A stretch of 64,000 bases of DNA from Bacteroidota bacterium (lineage in GTDB: Bacteria; Bacteroidota; Bacteroidia; Bacteroidales; VadinHA17), in contig JADKBL010000012.1 in assembly GCA_016718875.1 (NCBI GenBank), positions 31,716 to 95,715 on the forward strand. The letters are read 5' to 3'. This document shows, one piece after another, positions 41,510 to 49,570 of the stretch. The notes beneath the pieces were generated by a model, which worked only from the letters and a program-made list of their open reading frames with translations, did not search any database and was not told the origin of the DNA. A program made the position numbers and the translations under genes. How positions within the stretch are numbered: the first letter of the stretch is position 1; each line of letters begins with the position of its first letter.

Positions 41510-42955
41510 TTAAATATTTCCATTGATCTTAATATTTTCCAATACCTTCGATTCAGCAACGAGCAGGTTGTTTTTAAGTATCTCAAGCGAATGAAGTGAT
41601 GACATCAAAGTAATTTTTAATTCGTCCGGCTGCTTCACAGGCAAATAGAGGGAAGGTTCAAGCAGGGATTTCAGCTTTTCAAAATCACTTGGCGGCAAAA
41701 CTGCCGACAAGTAGTTAATGTAACTGTTCATCGAAGCATTTAGCTTTTGCCTGGAAGGACTCTCCAATACAAGAAAATCTCTTGCTGGCTGAATATGAAA
41801 AGGCCTGGAAAGGCTTGTGTAAACAATTTTATAACCCTCACCCGTTTTTACCATAGCAGCAGGATTCACCGCTGGTTTTCCGGGTTCTCCCTCTGATTCC
41901 TCAATCATCTGTTTCCCGATATCGTCTATCAAAACAATGACTTCAGCAGTTCTGGAATCTGCCTGCTGCATTTTCTGAAAGCAAAGAGAGTCCTGATAAC
42001 TGTTAAGTAGAGCCTTATGAGAGGCTTGTCTGGTTTCAAACAGAGCTTGCTGCTGTCTTAGATGAGGATAATAACCATTATCATACATACTCTGCAGACT
42101 CAGGTTGATCAGTGCACCTGGCACAATTATAAGAAGCCAACCAACTACTATAAAAATAAATGCGGAACTGACATTAGTATCTTCCTTCCAGCATATACGG
42201 GTATACCATGGCAGTACAATAAATCCAAGTATGATCAGTCCCAGAATCATAAGTAAAGCTGATGCAGGCCAGTGCTGGATCTTGAACAGCATTCCAAGAA
42301 CATAAAAAATTGCTCCTGCCGTTCCGAATATATAAACAGGTCGTTTCCTACTGTTTTCTGTGTCACTTAACCTGTTTGATAAAAGTGAAGGCAAAAAAAG
42401 AAATACAGTAGTGATTACAGATAAAGTCAGAATAGAACCTGCTGCAGGCCAGTGCTGTATCTTGAACAAAGTGCCTGCAATGAACAGAAATCCTGCCAGG
42501 AATCCGGAAATAAAAAGGAATAGTTTCTTCCTGTTATGGGTCTCTTTCCAGAGAACATCCATGGTTGAAGGCATAAAAATGAATGCCAGGAGCATTGCCC
42601 CCAGTGTAAGCAGGATACCGGCACCGGGCCAGTGCTGAATCTTGAATAATGCGGCACAGCCGAAGATCAGTGTCCCTGCTATGCCTGAAATTTTCATAGT
42701 GTTTTTCATCTTTCTGTATTTTGAGTCAACTGAATAAAGTGTCTCTTCCTGTATTTCGCGAATGCGTCTTCCGGACCCCATTTTCTGCTTAACCCTTCTG
42801 TAAGCATCCTGAAAATCGAGCCCTGACTGCATTTCATATTCAACATCACAGCAAACATGATCAATTAGGTCATCAAGAAGATGAGAGAAAGAAATCTCTT
42901 CGCCTCTGATGTCATTGCTGATCTGGTCAATATTTCTCAGACTAAGATCTGGCAT
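41510..42955 (-). CDS. Membrane protein with three GldL-like FKIQHWP hairpins
   Basis: This 481-aa protein starts with a soluble helical domain of about 75 residues (LLDDLIDHVCCDVEYEMQ, DAYRRVKQKMG) like the domains that accompany PadR regulators in other operons. Three near-identical helix-hairpins follow, each with FKIQHWP at residues 104-110, 164-170 and 224-230, exactly 60 residues apart; the DNA repeats at 180-bp spacing (about 42627, 42447, 42267). A seventh helix (265-285) leads to an extracytoplasmic part of about 190 residues with long helices, like the protein encoded next. The ATG overlaps the end of the PadR gene by 14 bases. No motor-type Glu is seen in the hairpins. Function unknown. 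Confidence 0.65.
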   Translation of the reverse strand: MPDLSLRNIDQISNDIRGEEISFSHLLDDLIDHVCCDVEYEMQSGLDFQDAYRRVKQKMGSGRRIREIQEETLYSVDSKYRKMKNTMKISGIAGTLIFGCAALFKIQHWPGAGILLTLGAMLLAFIFMPSTMDVLWKETHNRKKLFLFISGFLAGFLFIAGTLFKIQHWPAAGSILTLSVITTVFLFLPSLLSNRLSDTENSRKRPVYIFGTAGAIFYVLGMLFKIQHWPASALLMILGLIILGFIVLPWYTRICWKEDTNVSSAFIFIVVGWLLIIVPGALINLSLQSMYDNGYYPHLRQQQALFETRQASHKALLNSYQDSLCFQKMQQADSRTAEVIVLIDDIGKQMIEESEGEPGKPAVNPAAMVKTGEGYKIVYTSLSRPFHIQPARDFLVLESPSRQKLNASMNSYINYLSAVLPPSDFEKLKSLLEPSLYLPVKQPDELKITLMSSLHSLEILKNNLLVAESKVLENIKINGNI

Positions 42956-43292
42956 AGCTTAAACCTGGTTTAGGTTCAATTATCCTTTGGAGAGATTCAA
43001 TAAACTCGGTCATCTCCTTTAGTTTATCAGCAACAACAGTCTGTCCTTTTGGTGTGAGACTGTAATAAATCCTGATCCTGTTGTTAAAATTCTCTGAGTT
43101 TGTTATTAGCGTTCCTTCGCTCTCAAGCTTATGAAGTATGGGATACAGCGCACCATAAGTAAGTTTGATTTTGCCTTCAGTAAGCTCTTCTACCCTGCGG
43201 GTTATGGCATATCCATGCATTGCTCCCTCTTCTTTGAGCAGCTTGAGGACTATTGTCTTCAGGGATCCTTTGATTAATTCACTTGAGATCAT
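42942..43292 (-). CDS. PadR family transcriptional regulator
   Basis: This 116-aa winged-helix regulator has the PadR signature: KGSLKTIVLKLLKEEGAMHGYAI, LTYGALYPILHKLESEG and RIYYSLTPKGQ. Such short PadR proteins usually repress their own operon and respond to small molecules or envelope stress. It is the first gene of a three-gene unit and overlaps the next gene by 14 bases, so the two membrane proteins are its likely targets or partners. It has a strong promoter at 43333-43365. Confidence 0.94.
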   Translation of the reverse strand: MISSELIKGSLKTIVLKLLKEEGAMHGYAITRRVEELTEGKIKLTYGALYPILHKLESEGTLITNSENFNNRIRIYYSLTPKGQTVVADKLKEMTEFIESLQRIIEPKPGLSYARS

Positions 43293-43332
43293 AATAGTTT
43301 AATTTTGGTATATATAATTCTCTTACATATTG

Positions 43333-43365
43333 CAAATATAAACTATTCTAAAATACAAATGCAAA
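43333..43365 (-). promoter_or_regulatory. Promoter of the PadR operon
   Basis: On the minus strand, TTTGC (43365-43361), 20 bases, then TATATTTG (43340-43333). A very good match to the Bacteroidota consensus. Confidence 0.7.
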
Positions 43366-43391
43366 TTTTTCATTGATTTTTTTCAAAATAT

Positions 43392-43422
43392 TTTGCAGAA
43401 TCAAAAATCATTTATAAATTTG
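43392..43422 (+). promoter_or_regulatory. Promoter of the TetR efflux operon
   Basis: TTTGC (43392-43396), 18 bases, TAAATTTG (43415-43422). The -7 box overlaps the operator palindrome, as expected for an autorepressed gene. Confidence 0.75.
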
Positions 43423-43447
43423 ACCGTTTGGTTAAACCTGTTGGTTT
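43419..43447. promoter_or_regulatory. Probable TetR operator (two overlapping palindromes)
   Basis: TTTGACC-GTTT-GGTTAAA (43419-43436, one mismatch between arms) overlaps AAACC-TGTT-GGTTT (43434-43447, perfect). The position over the -7 box and start site suggests autorepression by the TetR protein encoded next. Confidence 0.65.
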
Positions 43448-43478
43448 ATCCTTATAATTAAATTAAAAGGTTAATAAT

Positions 43479-44090
43479 ATGTCTGAAAATGATAAGCTGA
43501 CAGAGGAGATAATTTTCGAAGCAGCAACAGATGAATTCCTTGATAGAGGAATGGATGGGGCAAGAATGCAGAACATTGCAGACAAAGCAGGGATCAATAA
43601 AGCCCTGCTGCATTATTATTATCGTACTAAAGATAAAATGTTCAATGCCGTGTTTGAGAAAATTGCTGAAAAGATCCTTTCAAGATTTGCACCTGTATTT
43701 GATGAAACACTCACTCTGGAGGAAAAAATAAGGTTTTTCTATAGGGAACATATTACATTCCTTCAGGATAATCCCCGTCTCCCTGCTTTTATCCTAAATG
43801 AGATTAACCGTAATCCGGCAAGGTTAAGAAGGGTGCTTAGTACTATCGACATTCACTCCTTTTGGAATAAACTGGAAGAACAACACCGGGATGAATTAGT
43901 CAGGTATAATATAACAAAGGAGAAAATTCCCCAGATCATGACAACAATCGCTGCAATCAGTGTCTTTCCCTTTGCAGCACGGGGAATATTCGAGGAACTA
44001 TTCAAAAAGCTTGATATCAGCTTTGATGAATACCTCGAGGAGAGGAAGGAATTTGCTGCCGACTTTGTGATAAAAGCACTTAGGAAATAA
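43479..44090 (+). CDS. TetR family transcriptional regulator
   Basis: This 203-aa regulator has the N-terminal helix-turn-helix: IIFEAATDEFLDRGMDGARMQNIADKAG region with KALLHYYYRTKDKMF. The C-terminal ligand domain resembles TetR proteins that control efflux operons in Bacteroidota. It probably represses itself and the exporter downstream through the palindromes at 43419-43447. The next gene starts 36 bases after its stop. Confidence 0.94.
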   Translation: MSENDKLTEEIIFEAATDEFLDRGMDGARMQNIADKAGINKALLHYYYRTKDKMFNAVFEKIAEKILSRFAPVFDETLTLEEKIRFFYREHITFLQDNPRLPAFILNEINRNPARLRRVLSTIDIHSFWNKLEEQHRDELVRYNITKEKIPQIMTTIAAISVFPFAARGIFEELFKKLDISFDEYLEERKEFAADFVIKALRK

Positions 44091-44126
44091 GAAGTGCCTA
44101 AAGTGCCGGAACTAAAGAGAAGTTAG

Positions 44127-45437
44127 ATGATGAATAAAAAAGATAATATGAAAAGAACTGCACCTTTAATCTTAATACTGATAATGTCAGTTAGCTGGAG
44201 CAATGCACAGAAAGTGCTGACTCTCAAGGAGTGTTACGACATGGCTCTGACAACAAACGCCATTGCAGGTGAAAAAGATGCCTATTCTAACATATCCAGA
44301 ATAAAGGACGAGAACCTGGCCAAAGGCTGGCTACCCACAATTGATGCAAATGCTAATTTCATATACAACTCAGATGTGGTTGATTTTGCTGCAGCTACAG
44401 CTTCAGTCCCGGCTATGTCATCCTTATTCCAACCAATGCCACAGGATCAGTATAAACTGACGCTGGATATCAACCAGGTTATTTACGATGGCGGTGCAAT
44501 AAAAAGTGCAAGGGAAATTGAAAAGGCTGATCTGCGCCTTAATGAAAAGCAAACCGAAAGCGATCTATATAAACTCAAAGGGCAGGTCAATAAATTCTAT
44601 TTCAATATTATGCTCCTCAACCGCCAGAAAGAGCTGCTCGATAACTATCTGAGTCTGATAAACAAACGCATTTCTGCAATGCAGAGTGGTGTAAATAATG
44701 GCGTTCTTCTCAAACCCGACATTGATGTTCTCGTATCGGAGAAACTTAAACTCGAACAGCAGTTAACGGAAAACAAGCTCAGATGCGATGCGCTAGTGAA
44801 GATCCTGTCGGATATTACGGGCAATGAGATAGATAATTCAACCAGATTCATTTTGCCTGCTGAGCCGTCTGAAATGACTGATGAACTTATCAGGCCTGAA
44901 CTGCAGATGTTTGACCTCAGAAAGGATCAACTCTCTGCAGGATTAAAGATGGTTCAAAGCAAAAGAATGCCAAGGGCATTCGGATTTGCAACACTGGGAT
45001 ATGGCAATCCTCCCGGACAGAATTTCTTCAATGATTCTTTCGACACTTATTATGTAATCGGCGCAGGTATCAAATGGAACATCTTTGACTGGAACAAGGC
45101 AAGGAACGAGAAACAGGTTATCAGCCTACAGCAGGGAATAATTGAGAACAGGAAAAACGATCTTGCCGACAACCTGAAAAGGCAGCTCGAATCAAAAAGA
45201 AGCGAGATAAACAGCCTCAGGGAGCTTGTTAAAACCGACACAGAACTGATAGAGCTCAGAAAAAGAATCACTTCTTCCTCTCAATCGCAATATGAAAATG
45301 GCACAATTACAGCAACAGAATTCATGAATGAACTGAACGCAGAAAAAACAGTGTCAATTAACTATGAAATTCACAGAATCAGCCTCGCTCTTGCAGGAAT
45401 TGAGTACATGAATATAAGCGGAAAAGAAATTGAATAA
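44127..45437 (+). CDS. TolC family outer membrane efflux protein
   Basis: This 436-aa outer membrane channel of a tripartite exporter has a signal peptide ending SWSNAQ, after either the first ATG (44127) or the Met at residue 9. The two OEP halves show the LTLKECYDMAL start and the long heptad helices (RQKELLDNYLSLINKRI). It works with the HlyD-type adaptor and ABC permeases downstream. A GC-rich palindrome (45441-45460) lies just after the stop. Confidence 0.93.
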   Translation: MMNKKDNMKRTAPLILILIMSVSWSNAQKVLTLKECYDMALTTNAIAGEKDAYSNISRIKDENLAKGWLPTIDANANFIYNSDVVDFAAATASVPAMSSLFQPMPQDQYKLTLDINQVIYDGGAIKSAREIEKADLRLNEKQTESDLYKLKGQVNKFYFNIMLLNRQKELLDNYLSLINKRISAMQSGVNNGVLLKPDIDVLVSEKLKLEQQLTENKLRCDALVKILSDITGNEIDNSTRFILPAEPSEMTDELIRPELQMFDLRKDQLSAGLKMVQSKRMPRAFGFATLGYGNPPGQNFFNDSFDTYYVIGAGIKWNIFDWNKARNEKQVISLQQGIIENRKNDLADNLKRQLESKRSEINSLRELVKTDTELIELRKRITSSSQSQYENGTITATEFMNELNAEKTVSINYEIHRISLALAGIEYMNISGKEIE

Positions 45438-45440
45438 TAA

Positions 45441-45460
45441 GCCCCCCCAGGGGGGGTGGG
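45441..45460. repeat. C/G-run palindrome in the efflux operon
   Basis: GCCCCCCCAGGGGGGGTGGG directly after the TolC gene. Together with similar blocks at 48117-48264 and 49490-49540 it forms a family of GC-rich palindromes limited to spacers. Confidence 0.6.
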
Positions 45461-45508
45461 GAGCTTAAACAAAAAGAAAAAGAATAATCAATAAAAAAAA
45501 TTAAACAT

Positions 45509-46387
45509 ATGAAAAACCAAATCTTTATAATTATCCTGCTGCTTGTTTCGGTAAGTTGCAGCAACAATATGGGTGATGCGGACGGATATGGAAATTTCGA
45601 AGCAACCGAGGTAATTATATCCTCTGAAACTACAGGCAGAATTATTCAATTTGATAAGGTTGAAGGAAACCTCGTGGAAAAGGGTGACCAGATAGCCCTT
45701 ATCGATACAACCATCTTCCACCTTCAGAAAGCTGAAATTGAGGCTGGCATTAAAAGCGTCAGGACACGCATAAGCTCGATCAATGCTCAGAATGAGATTT
45801 TGAATCAGCAGATTGAAAACATTAATATCAATATCCGGCGTATAGGGAACATGCTTAAAGATGAAGCCGCAACACAAAAACAGTTTGATGACCTCACAGG
45901 ACAGGTAGCAGTACTTCAGAAACAGATATCAGCCAATAATACCCAGAGGGAATCAGTGGTAGCTGAGATGGGTGTTATGGAGTCCAGAAAAGCAACTGTG
46001 AATGAGCAGATAAGGAGAAGTAATGTACAATCACCACTGAAGGGAACAATAATTGAAAAGTATGCTGAAGCAGGTGAGGTTACTACTGCAGGGAAACCAC
46101 TTGTCAAAGTCGCAGATCTGTCAGTAATAACACTGAAGGTCTATATAAGCGGAGGGCAGCTTGGAAGCATTAAAACTGGAGGTATCTGCACTGTAAGGAT
46201 TGATGATGGAATCAAAGGTTACAGACAATTCGAAGGAACAGTCAGGTTTGTTTCCGAGAAGGCGGAATTCACACCAAAAATAATACAGACGAAAGAGGAA
46301 CGTGTAACAATGGTTTATGCTGTTGAGATCGCCGTTATGAATGACGGAACTCTCAAGGCAGGAATGCCGGGTGAAGCCATTTTTTAA
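45509..46387 (+). CDS. HlyD family membrane fusion lipoprotein
   Basis: This 292-aa periplasmic adaptor links the ABC permeases to TolC. It has a lipobox (SVSC, Cys17), biotinyl-lipoyl halves (GRIIQFDKVEGNLVEKGDQI and SPLKGTIIEKYAEAGEV), a helical hairpin between them (about 75-165), and a beta-barrel domain after LSVITLKVYISGGQLG. It is shorter than many adaptors but complete. It is 19 bases from the first ATPase gene. Confidence 0.93.
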   Translation: MKNQIFIIILLLVSVSCSNNMGDADGYGNFEATEVIISSETTGRIIQFDKVEGNLVEKGDQIALIDTTIFHLQKAEIEAGIKSVRTRISSINAQNEILNQQIENININIRRIGNMLKDEAATQKQFDDLTGQVAVLQKQISANNTQRESVVAEMGVMESRKATVNEQIRRSNVQSPLKGTIIEKYAEAGEVTTAGKPLVKVADLSVITLKVYISGGQLGSIKTGGICTVRIDDGIKGYRQFEGTVRFVSEKAEFTPKIIQTKEERVTMVYAVEIAVMNDGTLKAGMPGEAIF

Positions 46388-46405
46388 GATATAACTGCAG
46401 CACAG

Positions 46406-47314
46406 ATGCAAAAAGTTATAGAAACATCGGGGATTTGTAAGAAATTCGGGACAACAACAGCTCTCGATAACATTTCTTTCTCTGTAAATGAATCAGAAGT
46501 ATTTGGATTCATAGGTCCGGATGGTGCAGGAAAAACAACTCTTATGAGGGTAATAACCACTCTCCTGTTGCCTGATTCCGGTGAAATAGAAGTACTGGGA
46601 AAGAACTGCAGGACAGGTTACAAGGAACTAAGGAAGGAGATTGGCTATATGCCGGGAAGATTCAGTCTTTACCAGGATCTTTCAGTAGAGGAAAACCTCG
46701 AATTCTATGCCACAGTATTCGGGACAACGGTAAAGGAGAACTATCATCTTATTTCTGATATCTATTCTCATATAGAACCATTCAGGAAAAGACTGGCCGG
46801 ACAGCTGTCAGGGGGGATGAAGCAGAAGCTGGCATTGTCGTGTGCTCTTATACATAAACCAAAGCTTCTGGTACTGGATGAACCTACAACAGGTGTTGAT
46901 GCTGTCTCCAGGTCGGAATTCTGGGATATGCTGGGCAAACTGAGGAAAAACAACATCACAATTCTTGTTTCAACTCCATATATGGATGAGGCGATGAGGT
47001 GCGACAGAGTAGCTCTGATCCAGAATGGCAAAATCCTTGCAATCAACACACCTCAATCAATAAAAAATGATTTCAGCAGTAAGCTTTTCAGCATAAAATC
47101 CAGGGAAAAATACAAGCTTATTCTTGCACTCAGATCGTTCAGTGAGACAAATACTTCCTATCCATTCGGTGAAAATGTTCATGTAACTTTCAAGGACAAC
47201 ATTCTACCTCCTTCACTTAAGGGATATCTTACTGACTACGGAGTTGACGACGCTGTAATTTCTGAATCTGAGGCAGGTATTGAAGATCGGTTTCTTGAAT
47301 TAATGCAAACTTAA
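46406..47314 (+). CDS. ABC exporter ATPase 1
   Basis: This 302-aa nucleotide-binding subunit has a Walker A reading GPDGAGKTTL (Asp in place of Asn), Q-loop IGYMPGRFSLYQDL, signature LSGGMKQKLAL and Walker B LLVLDEPTTGVD, with the switch position being TPYMDE (Pro-Tyr where His is usual in the H-loop). The missing switch His is worth noting: in such tandem pairs one ATPase can be partly degenerate. It drives export with the permeases encoded at 48.3 and 49.6 kb. Confidence 0.93.
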   Translation: MQKVIETSGICKKFGTTTALDNISFSVNESEVFGFIGPDGAGKTTLMRVITTLLLPDSGEIEVLGKNCRTGYKELRKEIGYMPGRFSLYQDLSVEENLEFYATVFGTTVKENYHLISDIYSHIEPFRKRLAGQLSGGMKQKLALSCALIHKPKLLVLDEPTTGVDAVSRSEFWDMLGKLRKNNITILVSTPYMDEAMRCDRVALIQNGKILAINTPQSIKNDFSSKLFSIKSREKYKLILALRSFSETNTSYPFGENVHVTFKDNILPPSLKGYLTDYGVDDAVISESEAGIEDRFLELMQT

Positions 47315-47321
47315 GGAATGA

Positions 47322-47363
47322 GGGGGAGAAAGGGTGAGGGGGAGAGGGGGAGAATGGGAGAAA
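47322..47363. repeat. Purine-rich spacer repeat
   Basis: The stretch GAGGGGGAGAAAGGGTGAGG, followed by more of the same, separates the two ATPase genes. A similar stretch lies at the damaged 5' end of comM (36071-36090). Confidence 0.55.
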
Positions 47364-47386
47364 ATGTGATATACTAATTACAGATA

Positions 47387-48152
47387 ATGAGAAATAAAGT
47401 AATTGAAGTTGAGAATATGGTGAAGCGATTTGGTCACTTCACTGCCAATGACAACCTGAGTTTTGATGTTTACGAGGGTGAGATTTTTGGTTTTCTCGGA
47501 GCCAACGGAGCCGGTAAGACTACTGCAATAAGGATTTTGTCAGGGCTTTCTTCTCCAACATCAGGAAAAGTAAAAGTTGCCGGATTTGATGCCGGCAAAC
47601 AAGCTGAAAAAATAAAAAAGAACATCGGATACATGTGTCAGAAGTTTTCTCTTTACGAGGATCTTACTGTTAAGGAGAATATTATGCTTTATGGGGGAAT
47701 TTATGGCCTCAGCAAATCGGTTATTTCAGAGAGAACAGGAATCCTGCTTGACAGGCTCAGCTTCCGTGAATATGAGAATAAACTCATTTCTGATCTTCCG
47801 CTGGGGCTGAGACAAAAAACTATCTTTTTCCGTTGCAGTACTTCATGAACCAAGAATAGTATTTCTTGATGAACCAACAGGTGGTGTAGACCCTGTCACA
47901 AGAAGACAATTCTGGGAGATGATATATGAGACGGCAGCAAGGGGAATAACTGTTTTTGTCACTACTCACTACATGGATGAAGCGGAATATTGTGACCGGA
48001 TTTCAATAATGAATGAAGGAAGGATAGTTGCACTTGATACGCCTGAAAATCTTAAAAAACAATATAATGCATCAAGTGTGGAGGAGGTGTTTATTAAGAT
48101 TGCAAGACCAGATCAACCTCATCCCCCGGCCCCTTCTCCCGGGGGAGGTTGA
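47387..48152 (+). pseudogene. ABC exporter ATPase 2, frame broken once
   Basis: Walker A GANGAGKTTAI, Q-loop GYMCQKFSLYEDL and a modified signature (LPLGLRQK) are in the first frame (47387 to about 47815). Walker B IVFLDEPTGGVD and the H-loop VTTHYMDEAEYC are in the next. Removing one A from the A6 run at 47814-47819 gives GLRQKLSFSVAVLHEP and restores about 254 codons. Unlike ATPase 1, the H-loop His is present. The natural C-terminus is near VEEVFIKIARPD; the frame then runs into a GC-rich repeat and ends QPHPPAPSPGGG. A consensus error is likely. Confidence 0.85.
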
Positions 48153-48264
48153 AGAACCTCATCCCCCTACCCCTTCTCCCGGGGGAGAAGGGGAGTCGGC
48201 TGAAGAACTGAACTTCCGATTTACGAGAAGCCCCTCTCCCCCGGGAGAGGGGTTTGGGGTGAGG
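48117..48264. repeat. GC-rich tandem and inverted repeat (REP-like)
   Basis: Two direct copies of about 33 bases (48117-48149 and 48157-48190, cores CCCCTTCTCCCGGGGGAG) are followed by an inverted copy (48231-48264, CCCCTCTCCCCCGGGAGAGG). They can form several nested hairpins. The first copy supplies the last codons of the ATPase 2 frame. Confidence 0.8.
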
Positions 48265-48335
48265 AGAAACCATGAGGGGTGGATGGGGAGAGGGGGAGAA
48301 AAGGAGAATTGAAAATGAAAAAAAGAATTAAGTAA

Positions 48336-49445
48336 ATGAACAGATTTATAGGATTCGTAAGGAAGGAATTCCTACATATATTCAGGGACTACAGGACACT
48401 ATTCATTCTGTTCGGAATACCTGTTGCCGAGATACTTATCTTCGGATATGCGGTAAGCATGGATATTAAAAATGCAGGAGTAGCCTTTCTTGATATGTCG
48501 CATGATGAGATAACCCATAAACTTTCTGATAAGATCGTTTCCTCCGGATTTTTCAGAAAAACTGAAGACCTGCTGAACTATAATGATATTGACAGAATAC
48601 TTAAAAAGGGGAAAACAAAGGCAGTTATAGTATTTGAGAAAGATTTTGGTAAAAGGATGATAAGGGAAGGAAAGGCCTCATTGATCATAATAGCTGACGG
48701 TTCAGAACCAAATACAGCAACCCTGATTACCAATTATACCACTGCTATTGTAAATGATTTCAACATGGGTATAGCAGGAACACAAGTTGCATCCGCAATG
48801 AAGATAGTACCTGAAGTTAAAATGTTCTATAATCCTAATCTACAGAGCCATTACATGTTTGTCCCGGGGGTAATAACACTCATACTTATATTAATATGTG
48901 CCCTCATGACCTCGGTCACAATTACCCGAGAAAAGGAGTTCGGAACAATGGAAGTATTATTGGTCTCGCCTTTGAAACCGGTTCAGATAATTCTTGGAAA
49001 GGTGGCACCTTATTTTTTACTCTCATTCATCAATGTACTTCTTATCCTTGCACTCAGCTGGTTTGTATTTCATCTCCCGGTCAAGGGCAGCATTATACTG
49101 CTTCTTGCTGAGTCTATGTTATATATTCTTATGAGTCTTTCTCTGGGAATACTCATTTCCACTGTATCATCAACAATGCAGCAGGCAATATTCATATCAC
49201 TTATCGGACTTATGTTACCTACCATACTTCTTTCAGGATTTATTTTCCCGATTGAGAACATGCCAGAAATTTACGATTATGTCAGTTTGATAGTGCCGCC
49301 ACGATACTTCATCATAATAATAAAGAATATAATGATTAAAGGAACAGGTCTTCTGTATATATGGAAAGAAACCCTGGTACTGGTTGCTATGACAGCAGTA
49401 TTTATCGGGATAAGTGTAAGGAAGTTTAAGGTAAGGCTTGAATAA
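48336..49445 (+). CDS. ABC-2 type permease 1
   Basis: This 369-aa inner membrane permease of the YhhJ/YbhS kind has an N-terminal helix (LFILFGIPVAEILIFGYA), a large extracytoplasmic domain (about 45-170) and five C-terminal helices. REKEFGTMEVLLVSPLKP is the cytoplasmic coupling signature. It partners with the two ATPases, the second permease and the HlyD/TolC proteins; substrate unknown. Confidence 0.94.
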   Translation: MNRFIGFVRKEFLHIFRDYRTLFILFGIPVAEILIFGYAVSMDIKNAGVAFLDMSHDEITHKLSDKIVSSGFFRKTEDLLNYNDIDRILKKGKTKAVIVFEKDFGKRMIREGKASLIIIADGSEPNTATLITNYTTAIVNDFNMGIAGTQVASAMKIVPEVKMFYNPNLQSHYMFVPGVITLILILICALMTSVTITREKEFGTMEVLLVSPLKPVQIILGKVAPYFLLSFINVLLILALSWFVFHLPVKGSIILLLAESMLYILMSLSLGILISTVSSTMQQAIFISLIGLMLPTILLSGFIFPIENMPEIYDYVSLIVPPRYFIIIIKNIMIKGTGLLYIWKETLVLVAMTAVFIGISVRKFKVRLE

Positions 49446-49489
49446 TATATGGCGACGGGCGTCAGGCAACAGGCGCCAGGATTACTGAT

Positions 49490-49540
49490 TCCCCTCCCGG
49501 GAGAGCATGTCCCGCGTTAGCGGGAGGCCAGGGGTGGGTT
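49490..49540. repeat. GC-rich palindromic spacer between the two permease genes
   Basis: CCCCTCCCGGGAGAG followed by a hairpin TCCCGC-GTTA-GCGGGA (49510-49525) and CCAGGGGTGGG. Same style as the block at 48117-48264. Confidence 0.6.
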
Positions 49541-49570
49541 AATGGAAAGAAAACAAGACAAACTATTTCT

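Noticed and set aside
41510..42955. True GldL of the gliding/T9SS motor
   Set aside because: Three hairpins instead of one, no key Glu, no gldK/M/N neighbours, and a PadR-linked N-terminal domain.
48117..48264. Direct repeats that could suggest a CRISPR array
   Set aside because: Only two direct copies with an 8-base spacer plus one inverted copy; no regular spacers and no cas genes.
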